The notes below the pieces were generated by a model. That model saw only the letters and a list, made by a program, of their open reading frames with translations, was not told the DNA's origin and searched no databases. Below, piece by piece: positions 16,156 to 23,318 of a stretch of 64,000 bases of DNA (positions within the stretch are counted from its first letter, which is position 1; each line of letters begins with the position of its first letter). Position numbers and translations under genes: made by a program. Location of the stretch: the NCBI GenBank assembly GCA_041674745.1, contig JBAYVD010000003.1, positions 124,001 to 188,000 on the forward strand, written 5' to 3'. This DNA comes from UBA2040 sp041674745. GTDB taxonomy: Bacteria > Bacteroidota > Bacteroidia > Flavobacteriales_D > Crocinitomicaceae.

Positions 16156-18039
16156 TTAAACCAATTTCTCTGGCTCTACATACACATCAGCGCCCGTATC
16201 AATGAATTTCTTCGACATTTCATCCATTCCTTGTGCTAAGGCTTCTTCTTCCTTCAATCCTTGTTCTTTCGCATAATCCCGAACGTCTTGAGAGATTTTC
16301 ATCGAACAGAAATGAGGTCCACACATGGAACAGAAATGCGCCACTTTTGCATTGTCCGAAGGCAATGTTTCATCGTGGTATTCTCTTGCTGTGTCTGGAT
16401 CCAACGAAAGGTTGAATTGATCTTCCCAACGGAATTCAAAACGGGCTTTACTCAAGGCATTGTCTCGGTGTTGCGCTCCAGGATGACCTTTGGCTAAATC
16501 CGCCGCGTGAGCTGCCAATTTGTAGGTGATCACACCGTCTTTCACGTCTTTTTTATTCGGCAAACCAAGGTGTTCTTTTGGTGTTACGTAGCAAAGCATG
16601 GCACAACCAAACCAACCAATCATCGCTGCTCCGATTCCAGAAGTAATGTGGTCATATCCCGGTGCTATGTCTGTAGTCAAAGGTCCAAGCGTGTAGAAAG
16701 GTGCTTCATGACATTCCTCCAATTGTTTTTCCATGTTCTCTTTGATGAGGTGCATGGGAACGTGTCCGGGACCTTCAATCATCACTTGAACATCGTGTTT
16801 CCAAGCTATTTTGGTCAATTCGCCCAATGTTTCCAATTCAGCAAATTGTGCTTTGTCGTTCGCATCAGCAATGGAACCTGGACGCAATCCATCGCCCAAC
16901 GAGAAGGCAACGTCGTATGCTTTCATGATTTCGCAAATTTCTTCGAAATGCGTATACAAGAAACTTTCTTTGTGGTGCGCCAAACACCATTTTGCCATAA
17001 TGGAACCACCGCGCGAAACAATTCCTGTCAATCGTTTGGCAGTCATGGGTACGTAACGTAACAATACTCCAGCATGAATAGTGAAATAATCAACTCCTTG
17101 TTCTGCCTGCTCAATCAAGGTATCGCGGAAAATCTCCCATGTCAAATCCTCTGCTTTTCCGTTCACTTTTTCCAAAGCTTGGTAGATTGGAACCGTGCCA
17201 ATTGGAACAGGGGAATTTCTTAAAATCCATTCTCTGGTTTCATGAATATTTTTACCTGTGGAAAGGTCCATGATATTATCAGCGCCCCAACGACAAGCCC
17301 AAACCGCTTTTTCAACTTCTTCTTCAATCGAGGATGAAACGGCTGAATTGCCAATGTTCGCGTTGATTTTCACCAAGAAATTACGACCAATGATCATCGG
17401 TTCACTTTCAGGGTGATTGATGTTATTCGGAATAATGGCACGACCTGCTGCAATTTCATCCCGAACAAACTCAGGCGTAATCAATCCTTTCGGCGTATTC
17501 GCACCAAAGCTTTCACCAGGATGTTGCGTGCAGATTTCAATAACTTCTTCTAATTTCTGATTTTCACGGATCGCGATGTATTCCATCTCAGGTGTGATGA
17601 TACCTTTTTTCGCATAATGCAATTGAGAAACATTTTGACCCGCTTTTGCACGCAGTGGTTTTTGAATGTGCTCGAAACGCAATGCATCCAATTTCGGATC
17701 ATTTTTGCGCTCCTTCCCATATTCAGAAGAAACTTCCTCCAAACGTTCTACATCGCCACGGTCCAAAATCCATTGTTCACGCAAACGGGGCAATCCTTTT
17801 TTGATGTCAATCGCCACATTTGGGTCTGTGTAGGGTCCAGAAGTATCGTAAACAGTTACTGCTTGGTTTACTTCTTTCGTGAATTCACCATCCGAAAACA
17901 TTGGTTTCGATTCAGTCAATTCAATTTCGCGCATCGCTACGTTGATGTCGTGAATTTTTCCTTTAACATAGACTTTTTTCGAACCGGTCAAAGGAGCTCT
18001 TGTAATTGTTTCTTCCGAAGGAGCGTTGTCTTTTTTCAT
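16156..18039 (-). CDS. thiC: Phosphomethylpyrimidine synthase
   Basis: A 627-residue radical-SAM enzyme that rearranges aminoimidazole ribotide into HMP-phosphate, the pyrimidine half of thiamine. The C-terminal 4Fe-4S motif is present as CSMCGPHFC (CxxCx4C). Core motifs include EYIAIRENQ, VKINANIGNSAV, DNIMDLSTG, DYFTIHAGVL and MIEGPGHVPMH. The length matches bacterial ThiC proteins with the N-terminal domain. thiS lies 11 bp upstream, with the TPP riboswitch above it. It is the major gene of the leftward arm. Confidence 0.98.
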   Translation of the reverse strand: MKKDNAPSEETITRAPLTGSKKVYVKGKIHDINVAMREIELTESKPMFSDGEFTKEVNQAVTVYDTSGPYTDPNVAIDIKKGLPRLREQWILDRGDVERLEEVSSEYGKERKNDPKLDALRFEHIQKPLRAKAGQNVSQLHYAKKGIITPEMEYIAIRENQKLEEVIEICTQHPGESFGANTPKGLITPEFVRDEIAAGRAIIPNNINHPESEPMIIGRNFLVKINANIGNSAVSSSIEEEVEKAVWACRWGADNIMDLSTGKNIHETREWILRNSPVPIGTVPIYQALEKVNGKAEDLTWEIFRDTLIEQAEQGVDYFTIHAGVLLRYVPMTAKRLTGIVSRGGSIMAKWCLAHHKESFLYTHFEEICEIMKAYDVAFSLGDGLRPGSIADANDKAQFAELETLGELTKIAWKHDVQVMIEGPGHVPMHLIKENMEKQLEECHEAPFYTLGPLTTDIAPGYDHITSGIGAAMIGWFGCAMLCYVTPKEHLGLPNKKDVKDGVITYKLAAHAADLAKGHPGAQHRDNALSKARFEFRWEDQFNLSLDPDTAREYHDETLPSDNAKVAHFCSMCGPHFCSMKISQDVRDYAKEQGLKEEEALAQGMDEMSKKFIDTGADVYVEPEKLV

Positions 18040-18050
18040 ATCTTGTTTTT

Positions 18051-18251
18051 TTAACCGCCGGCTGCAGCAGTAATTAGTAAAATCTCATCGTTTTCTTGAA
18101 GTTCGGTTGTTGCCCATTTGGATTTAGCAACCACCGCAGAATTAATCGCTACGGCCATTCCTGTTTTTTCCATCAAGCCTTTTTCTTGGAGTAATTCTCC
18201 CAAAAAAGCGACTTGAATGGATATTTTTTCTCCATTGAATTTCACTTCCAT
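18051..18251 (-). CDS. thiS: Sulfur carrier protein ThiS
   Basis: A 66-residue ubiquitin-fold sulfur carrier ending in the required Gly-Gly (AAAGG). The C-terminus is adenylated by a ThiF-type enzyme and converted to thiocarboxylate, which donates sulfur to ThiG for thiazole formation. The length and the ILLITAAAGG ending are typical. It is the first gene after the TPP riboswitch and lies 11 bp before thiC. No thiF is present in this window, so the activating enzyme must come from elsewhere or be shared with the molybdopterin pathway. Confidence 0.95.
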   Translation of the reverse strand: MEVKFNGEKISIQVAFLGELLQEKGLMEKTGMAVAINSAVVAKSKWATTELQENDEILLITAAAGG

Positions 18252-18292
18252 TCTTCAAAAAATTACTCTAGGGAAAACCAAGTTGGTCTATC

Positions 18293-18369
18293 ACTTTTCC
18301 TTCCGCCGGTTTCAACCGATTCAAGTTCAAAGGGTATTTCTCAGACTATTTTGAAGTCACCCCTAAAGT
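18293..18369 (-). promoter_or_regulatory. TPP riboswitch controlling thiS-thiC-thiE-like-thiD
   Basis: On the minus strand the conserved TPP-sensor blocks appear in order: ACTTTAGGGGTG, CTGAGA, ATACCCTTTGAACTTGA, CCGGCGGAAGG and AAAAGT, with ACTTT and AAAGT closing helix P1. The aptamer ends about 40 nt before thiS. The 3' strand of P1 (GGAAAA, 18300-18295) could instead pair with TTTTCC at 18277-18272, a plausible switching helix. The aptamer is certain from the motif order; the mechanism is inferred. Confidence 0.95.
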
Positions 18370-18377
18370 TCTTGTAA

Positions 18378-18474
18378 AATTACGAATTTTTGAATTACGA
18401 ATTACGAATTATTGGCCTACTTAATTTGGTCGACCATAATTCGTAATTCTCTAATTCGTAATTCGTAATTAATT
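18378..18474. repeat. AATTACGAATT palindromic repeat block, left of the S23-type gene
   Basis: Several copies of AATTACGAATT lie at about 18380-18411 and of AATTCGTAATT at about 18438-18474, facing each other around a 20-bp spacer (cctacttaatttggtcga). The two groups are inverted, so the block can fold into a large hairpin just past the stop codon of the four-helix-bundle gene. The same motif recurs on the other side of that gene. Confidence 0.85.
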
Positions 18475-18828
18475 AGGGTTATTTTGACGATGAGTTTTTT
18501 GTATACTTCCGATGATTCGAAGAATTTCTTCAATGTCATTGTATAATGTTTTTTGGCGTTCTAAAGTAATAATGTTTGTGTCTTTTAATAATCGTAGCCA
18601 ATATTTTGTTTCTCTGGCTTCTTTGTAAGAAATCGTCAACTTCGCAAAAAAGTCCTTCGCACTTTGACCACCCATTGCTTCCTCCATATTTGCGCCAATC
18701 GAAGTTCCTGAACGAAGGATCTGATCAGCGATAGAAAATTCTCGTTTTTCATTGCGAATTTCTTGACTCAACAAGACAATTTTCACAGCAAAATCATAGG
18801 TTTTTGTCAGTATAATATTCTCTTTCAT
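18469..18828 (-). CDS. Four-helix-bundle protein (S23 / 23S rRNA intervening-sequence family)
   Basis: A 119-residue all-alpha protein. The fold family is recognisable from YDFAVKIVLLSQEI at the N-terminus, the conserved ADQILRSGTSIGANMEEA, then AKDFFAKLTISYKEARETKY and WLRLLKDTNII. The family includes proteins encoded in 23S rRNA intervening sequences and is related in fold to Avd accessory proteins of diversity-generating retroelements, but its function is not established. There is no reverse transcriptase or template repeat nearby. The gene sits between the two divergent thiamine riboswitches and is flanked on both sides by AATTCGTAATT repeats, which suggests it arrived as a small repeat-bounded unit. 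Confidence 0.9.
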   Translation of the reverse strand: MKENIILTKTYDFAVKIVLLSQEIRNEKREFSIADQILRSGTSIGANMEEAMGGQSAKDFFAKLTISYKEARETKYWLRLLKDTNIITLERQKTLYNDIEEILRIIGSIQKTHRQNNPN

Positions 18829-18897
18829 AATTCATTTTTCCATTTAATTTAAGCAAAAAGTTTATTTGTTACAATCTCTAAAATGTTTTTTTATTAC

Positions 18898-18942
18898 CAT
18901 TTCGTAATTGACCATTTCGTAATTCGTAATTGTTTAATTCGT
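18898..18942. repeat. TTCGTAATT repeat block, right of the S23-type gene
   Basis: Copies of TTCGTAATT occur at about 18901, 18916 and 18923, and a partial copy runs into the promoter at 18937-18943. They are the same repeat family as at 18378-18474, here in one orientation. Together the blocks bracket the four-helix-bundle gene; the 69 bp between the right block and the gene start hold no other recognisable element. Confidence 0.75.
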
Positions 18943-18949
18943 AACTTTG
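18942..18949 (+). promoter_or_regulatory. -7 box upstream of the rightward TPP riboswitch
   Basis: TAACTTTG at 18942-18949 matches TAnnTTTG. Transcription would begin at about 18955, right at the first base of the aptamer. The right-hand repeat block ends in or just before this box, so the repeat abuts or supplies part of the promoter. Confidence 0.6.
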
Positions 18950-18955
18950 AGCAAA

Positions 18956-19039
18956 ACTTTTAGGGGTGTCTGACACTTTTGTCATTCTGAGAAATACCCT
19001 CATCACCTGATGCAGATAATGCTGCCGAAGGAAAAAAGT
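18956..19039 (+). promoter_or_regulatory. TPP riboswitch controlling thiE-thiG-thiH
   Basis: The conserved blocks appear in order: ACTTTTAGGGGTG, CTGAGA, ATACCCTCATCACCTGATG, CAGATAATG, CTGCCGAAGG and AAAAAAGT, with P1 closed by ACTTTT and AAAAGT. This is a complete aptamer. Downstream, TTCCTG (19053-19058) is complementary to CAGGAA (19084-19089), which contains the ribosome-binding site of thiE, so ligand binding could control translation by sequestering it. The aptamer is clear; the expression platform is inferred. Confidence 0.95.
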
Positions 19040-19090
19040 GAGGCGCTTGGCGTTCCTGAAAGTTTTGCACGATTTTTTAAAAACAGGAAA

Positions 19091-19756
19091 ATGAATTTGC
19101 CACGCATCCAATACATCACCCATCCAGAGGAAGATTTCTCGAATTTAACTTGGCTTGAAAAATTAGCCGAAGGAGGAATAGAATGGATACAGCTGCGCAT
19201 CAAAGAAGAAGATTTAATCGAATTTCATCCAACTTTACATTACAAAGCGACTTTCATTGAGATTGCTGATTTGCTCAGAGAAAAAACGAAGGAATTGGGG
19301 ATGATTCTAACCATCAATGACCATCCAGATATCGCTCGGTTATCTGGCGCGTATGGAATTCATTTGGGAATGGAGGATATAATGGAAGAATCCGAAACAA
19401 CTGGTTTTTCAATTTACGGCGGAACGGCGCATGATTTGGCTGAAATGAAAAATCACCCGATCGAAAAGCTGAGTTATTTCGGTGTTGGGCCTTTCAAAGT
19501 AACCACGACCAAAAAGAAAATAAAATCCACCCTAGGAACCGAAGGTTATGTTTCGCTATTAAAAGAAATGAAAGAGGAAGGAATCGAAAAACCGATTTTT
19601 GCGATAGGCGGAATTGAGGAAAACGATATTCCAGCCATCCTACAAACGGGTGTTTATGGGATAGCACTTTCAGGCCTCATCCACAAAAGCAATTTCGACA
19701 GTCAATTGATTAAAAATATAGTTCAAAAAGTTAACGACCATGCAAGATCCATTTAA
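19091..19756 (+). CDS. thiE: Thiamine phosphate synthase
   Basis: A 222-residue TIM-barrel enzyme that joins HMP-pyrophosphate and thiazole phosphate to give thiamine phosphate. Canonical motifs are present: WIQLRIKEED, LTINDHPDIA, GIHLGMED, YFGVGPFKVTTTKK and FAIGGIEENDI. The start is set at the ATG at 19091, preceded by AACAGGAAA; the open frame extends back to 19010 but that part is riboswitch sequence. It overlaps thiG by 17 bp, indicating co-translation. It is the first gene of the rightward arm, and a more divergent ThiE-like paralogue lies at 15433. Confidence 0.95.
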   Translation: MNLPRIQYITHPEEDFSNLTWLEKLAEGGIEWIQLRIKEEDLIEFHPTLHYKATFIEIADLLREKTKELGMILTINDHPDIARLSGAYGIHLGMEDIMEESETTGFSIYGGTAHDLAEMKNHPIEKLSYFGVGPFKVTTTKKKIKSTLGTEGYVSLLKEMKEEGIEKPIFAIGGIEENDIPAILQTGVYGIALSGLIHKSNFDSQLIKNIVQKVNDHARSI

Positions 19757-20507
19757 AATAGGCGACAAAATTTTTCAATCGCGATTGTTTACCGGAACGG
19801 GTAAATTCAGTTCGAATACCGAAATGGAGCAAGCTCTTTTGGCTTCTGGAAGTGAGCTGATTACGGTTGCTTTAAAACGTGTTGAAGTGACCAAACAAGA
19901 TGATTTATTGAAACACTTGCATCACCCGCATATCAATTTATTACCGAATACGTCTGGTGTTCGCACGGCAAAAGAAGCTGTTTTTGCGGCTGAATTGGCA
20001 CGCGAAGCGTTTGAAACCAATTGGATCAAATTGGAAATTCATCCCGAACCAAAATATTTGATGCCCGATCCAATCGAAACCTTAAAAGCAACAGAAGAAT
20101 TGGCAAAAAGAGGATTCATTGTGTTGCCATACATTCACGCCGATCCGGTTTTGTGTAAACATTTGGAAGATGCGGGAACAGCAGCCGTTATGCCATTGGG
20201 AGCGCCCATTGGTTCCAACAAAGGTTTGAAAACGATGGATTTTTTGAAAATTATCATCGAACAAGCGAAAGTTCCAGTAATTATTGATGCCGGATTGGGT
20301 TCACCTTCACATGCCGCCGAAGCAATGGAAATAGGAGCAAGCGCAGTTTTGGTCAATACGGCCATTGCGATCAATAGAAATCCAGTTCAAATGGCGATTG
20401 CCTTTAAAATGGCTGTGGAAGCCGGTCGATTGGCTTTCTTAGCTGGAACGAATCAAATTTCGGAAAGAGCGGAAGCTTCATCACCGTTGACAGCATTTTT
20501 GGATTGA
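19740..20507 (+). CDS. thiG: Thiazole synthase
   Basis: A 255-residue TIM-barrel enzyme that builds thiazole phosphate from deoxyxylulose 5-phosphate, dehydroglycine from ThiH, and sulfur from ThiS thiocarboxylate. The Schiff-base lysine lies in NWIKLEI (Lys97). Other markers are SRLFTGTGKF, LPNTSGVRTA, VMPLGAPIGSNKG, DAGLGSPSHA and VLVNTAIA. The length is standard. It overlaps thiE by 17 bp and is separated from thiH by 97 bp containing a palindromic repeat. Confidence 0.97.
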   Translation: MQDPFKIGDKIFQSRLFTGTGKFSSNTEMEQALLASGSELITVALKRVEVTKQDDLLKHLHHPHINLLPNTSGVRTAKEAVFAAELAREAFETNWIKLEIHPEPKYLMPDPIETLKATEELAKRGFIVLPYIHADPVLCKHLEDAGTAAVMPLGAPIGSNKGLKTMDFLKIIIEQAKVPVIIDAGLGSPSHAAEAMEIGASAVLVNTAIAINRNPVQMAIAFKMAVEAGRLAFLAGTNQISERAEASSPLTAFLD

Positions 20508-20518
20508 GAAAAGTAAAG

Positions 20519-20573
20519 GCCACGAATACACGAATGGACACCAATGATTCGTGAAAATTCGTGTATTCGTGGC
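20519..20573. repeat. Perfect 17-bp inverted repeat between thiG and thiH
   Basis: GCCACGAATACACGAAT at 20519-20535 and its exact reverse complement at 20557-20573 flank a 21-bp loop. The right arm continues AAGAAAAAAG, as in the 66-bp array at 13580-13964, so both belong to one repeat family. It would fold into a hairpin in the thiEGH transcript. Confidence 0.92.
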
Positions 20574-20604
20574 AAGAAAAAAGCGTGGCAAAAAAACAAT
20601 AATA

Positions 20605-21717
20605 ATGGAAACATTTAGCAATCATTTCGAGCAATTAAATTGGGATCAAATCAAATCAGATATCTACTTCAAAACGGAAGCAGATGTCCGTCGTGCGCTC
20701 GATAAGCCGAAGCGGAATCTGGAAGATTTCCAGGCATTGATTTCACCTGCAGCGGCTCCTTTTTTAGAAGAAATGGCGCAAAAAAGCAAAGCGCTGACCC
20801 AAAAACGTTTTGGAAAAGCGTTACGCATGTATATTCCGATGTATTTGTCCAATGAATGTCAAAATATTTGCACGTATTGTGGGTTTTCTTTAGACAACAA
20901 AATTCCACGAAAAACCTTGTCTGATGCAGAAATAATCCAAGAAGCAGAAATCATCAAAGCCATGGGCTACGATCATATTCTTTTGGTAACTGGTGAAGCA
21001 AATAAAACCGTAGGAATTGATTATTTCGTGAAGGCAATCCGTTTGTTGAAACCTTATTTTTCTCAAATTTCAATTGAAGTGCAACCGATGGAGCAAGATG
21101 AATATGAAATCTTGAACCAAGAAGGAGTTTACGCCGTTTTGGTTTACCAAGAAACCTACAAAGAAGACGATTACAAATTGCACCATCCGAAAGGAAAAAA
21201 ATCGAATTTTCATTATCGTTTGCAAACACCAGACAGACTAGGCAAAGCAGGAATTCACAAGATTGGATTGGGTGTTTTGTATGGCTTAGAAGATTGGCGA
21301 GTAGATACGTACATGTGCGCCGAACATTTAAATTATTTGGAGAAAACCTACTGGAAAACGCATTACGCTATTTCGTTTCCTCGATTGCGCCCTTGTGCTG
21401 GTGGAATTGACTTAAAATCCAACATGACAGACCGAGAATTGGTTCAACTAATTTGTGCCTACCGTTTGTTGAATGAAGAATTAGAGCTTTCCATGTCGAC
21501 TAGAGAGTCGGAGAATTTCAGAAATAACATCATTCCTTTGGGAATTACCTCTATTTCCGCTGATTCCAAAACCGATCCAGGCGGTTATGCCAATCCAAAT
21601 GCCAATCTGGAACAATTTGAAATCGACGACAAACGGGAAACGGCCACCTTTATTGATGTTATCAAAAGCAAAGGTTACGAACCTGTTTTCAAGGATTGGG
21701 ATAGTGCTTTGATGTAG
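20605..21717 (+). CDS. thiH: 2-iminoacetate synthase (radical SAM)
   Basis: A 370-residue radical-SAM tyrosine lyase that cleaves tyrosine to dehydroglycine and p-cresol for anaerobic-type thiazole synthesis. The cluster motif is CQNICTYC, with cysteines at residues 85, 89 and 92. Other conserved parts are GFSLDNKIPRKTL, HILLVTGEA, KIGLGVLYGLEDWR and SFPRLRPCAGG. The ATG at 20605 is chosen because the in-frame extension to 20551 lies in the intergenic palindrome. It is the last gene of the rightward arm. Use of ThiH rather than glycine oxidase (ThiO) is typical of Bacteroidota. Confidence 0.97.
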   Translation: METFSNHFEQLNWDQIKSDIYFKTEADVRRALDKPKRNLEDFQALISPAAAPFLEEMAQKSKALTQKRFGKALRMYIPMYLSNECQNICTYCGFSLDNKIPRKTLSDAEIIQEAEIIKAMGYDHILLVTGEANKTVGIDYFVKAIRLLKPYFSQISIEVQPMEQDEYEILNQEGVYAVLVYQETYKEDDYKLHHPKGKKSNFHYRLQTPDRLGKAGIHKIGLGVLYGLEDWRVDTYMCAEHLNYLEKTYWKTHYAISFPRLRPCAGGIDLKSNMTDRELVQLICAYRLLNEELELSMSTRESENFRNNIIPLGITSISADSKTDPGGYANPNANLEQFEIDDKRETATFIDVIKSKGYEPVFKDWDSALM

Positions 21718-21729
21718 AATTTGTTTACG

Positions 21730-22470
21730 CTATTCTGCACTCTCTGTTTTGAAAAATGCAAGATCCAACAAAAAATCAACATTCTCTTCAATGTAATTCC
21801 CAATGACAATGACATTGGCACCCGCATTTTTTGCTGCAGTTATTTGTTCAATGGTTCGAATGCCTCCTCCAATAATCAAAGGAACATCCTGCTGAGCAAT
21901 GCGTTCAATGATATTCGTTGATACAACATTTTTTGCCCCGCTTCCTGCATCCAAATACACCAAACTTTTTCCTTGAAGAATTCCAGCAATAACCGTGTTT
22001 TCGATTAAATTAAGTTGATCTTGCGGCATCGGTGTTGTTTGACTGACATACGCCACCGCTGAGGAATTTCCGCCATCAATTAATAAGTAAGCAGTAGGAA
22101 TAATTTCCAAATCGGTTTGAGCAATTTCTTTTGCCGTGCGCACATGTTGCCCAATCAAATAATCGGAATTACGACCAGAAAGTAAACTCAAGTATAAAAT
22201 TGCATCTGCCTTTTCATCGTATTGATGCACGTCACCAGGAAAAAGCACTACGGGCAAATCCATTTCTCTTTTCAAAAAGGAAACTACGGCAGCTAAATCT
22301 TTTTTCTCCACCGTACTTCCTCCGACAAAGAGGTAATCAACTTGCGCAAATTTTACTTTACGGATGAATTCCTCTTTTTTAGAAAAATCAAATTTATCTG
22401 GATCAACCAAAATGGCAATCTGTCCTTTTTTTGAAGAGATTTGGTTAAATATTTCTTGGTTCAATCGCAA
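21730..22470 (-). CDS. Geranylgeranylglyceryl / heptaprenylglyceryl phosphate synthase family
   Basis: A 246-residue TIM-barrel prenyltransferase of the GGGPS/PcrB family, which joins a polyprenyl diphosphate to glycerol 1-phosphate with an ether bond. Visible motifs are AILVDPDKFD, DYLFVGGSTV, VVLFPGDVHQ, AYLLIDGG, VYLDAGSGA and LIIGGGIRT with ANVIVIGNYIEE. Homologues occur in Flavobacteriia, where their product is unclear because bacteria otherwise use ester-linked lipids. The start is TTG at 22470 (no ATG is available), overlapping the upstream gene by 26 bp. Confidence 0.92.
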   Translation of the reverse strand: MRLNQEIFNQISSKKGQIAILVDPDKFDFSKKEEFIRKVKFAQVDYLFVGGSTVEKKDLAAVVSFLKREMDLPVVLFPGDVHQYDEKADAILYLSLLSGRNSDYLIGQHVRTAKEIAQTDLEIIPTAYLLIDGGNSSAVAYVSQTTPMPQDQLNLIENTVIAGILQGKSLVYLDAGSGAKNVVSTNIIERIAQQDVPLIIGGGIRTIEQITAAKNAGANVIVIGNYIEENVDFLLDLAFFKTESAE

Positions 22471-23083
22471 TGGGTGCAGAATTTATGGTTAATACATTGT
22501 GACCGGATGAAAATACTTTCAGCGGAACATGAATAATCGAGTCTGGATTGTAAATAATCCCAAACCAATCTTGTCCTACTTTATTCAACCGCAATTCTGT
22601 TTTGAAGATTATTTTTTTTCTTCCCGCCAATTTATATAATGTCTCTTTTGCCGACCAAACCATGGTCATTTCCAAGTCATCTTTGCAGTCAAAAATTGCA
22701 TATTCCTCCTGGTGTAAAAATTTCGACGACAATTTTGCGGCTTTATCGCGAATAGGTTCCAAATCAAACCCAATTTTATAATCGGAAATTGAAATACCAA
22801 CCATGCCAATCGTATGGCTAATCGAAATATATTTTTCAGCACCAATATGCGGCGCGCCTATTTTGTCGTAGGTGATTTCATCCAGGCCAAAAATGGAATT
22901 TCGAAGCAAACGAGTCGCTACAAATTCTCTTTTTTTAGTCAGATTTGGAATGGAATGAAGTCGTACGATTTCATTTTCCAACAGTTCTTTTTCGAAATGC
23001 AAAGGATCAAAATTCTTGTAAGCCAAAACGTTAATCGTTGTTTGGTCGTTAATTGAAATTTTGTGAAGGTTTGAAAAATCCAT
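22445..23083 (-). CDS. 4'-phosphopantetheinyl transferase superfamily protein
   Basis: A 212-residue protein of the Sfp/AcpT-like superfamily, which transfers 4'-phosphopantetheine from CoA to acyl or peptidyl carrier proteins. The catalytic-domain signatures are IGFDLEPIRDKA (Mg-binding Asp and Glu) and VWSAKETLYKL (the WSxKEA-type motif). The N-terminal half is divergent. It overlaps the GGGP synthase gene by 26 bp, so they are co-transcribed. A -7 box, TACTTTTG on the minus strand, lies 8 nt before the ATG. The carrier protein it serves is not in this window. Confidence 0.9.
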   Translation of the reverse strand: MDFSNLHKISINDQTTINVLAYKNFDPLHFEKELLENEIVRLHSIPNLTKKREFVATRLLRNSIFGLDEITYDKIGAPHIGAEKYISISHTIGMVGISISDYKIGFDLEPIRDKAAKLSSKFLHQEEYAIFDCKDDLEMTMVWSAKETLYKLAGRKKIIFKTELRLNKVGQDWFGIIYNPDSIIHVPLKVFSSGHNVLTINSAPIAIEPRNI

Positions 23084-23091
23084 AGCGAAAT

Positions 23092-23099
23092 CAAAAGTA
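23092..23099 (-). promoter_or_regulatory. -7 box for the phosphopantetheinyl transferase operon
   Basis: Read on the minus strand, TACTTTTG at 23099-23092 fits TAnnTTTG and ends 8 nt before the ATG at 23083. Confidence 0.55.
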
Positions 23100-23194
23100 C
23101 TAAAATTAGATAGTTGGGGAAGTAAAAATAATAGACCTGTATAAAGTTGTATTATTTCGTTAAGAAAGTGTTAATTAATCCGAATGAAGATTTC

Positions 23195-23202
23195 TATCTT
23201 TG
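23195..23202 (+). promoter_or_regulatory. -7 box upstream of the TonB-receptor triad
   Basis: TATCTTTG at 23195-23202 fits TAnnTTTG. It would give a leader of about 110 nt before the ATG at 23319. A second weaker candidate, TATATTTA, lies near 23271. No other feature is visible in the 235-bp gap (23084-23318). Confidence 0.55.
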
Positions 23203-23318
23203 TTAAGTTAAGTTAAAGAAATTTTAGATAAAATACTTTTGAGAAGATTTTGAAAAGAGGAATTTGTCTATATTTACGACTTCTTGCAAAAAAAATGTTA
23301 AAATAAAAATAGAAGCAT

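Noticed and set aside
16507..17061. 184-residue plus-strand frame opposite thiC
   Set aside because: It is antisense to a strongly conserved gene, rich in Cys, Phe and His in a way typical of reversed coding sequence, with no recognisable family.
18469..18828. Diversity-generating retroelement
   Set aside because: The four-helix-bundle protein is related in fold to Avd accessory proteins, but no reverse transcriptase, template repeat or variable repeat was seen nearby.
19010..19090. N-terminal extension of ThiE from an upstream ATG
   Set aside because: The extension overlaps the TPP aptamer and its expression platform; the ATG at 19091 gives a standard ThiE.
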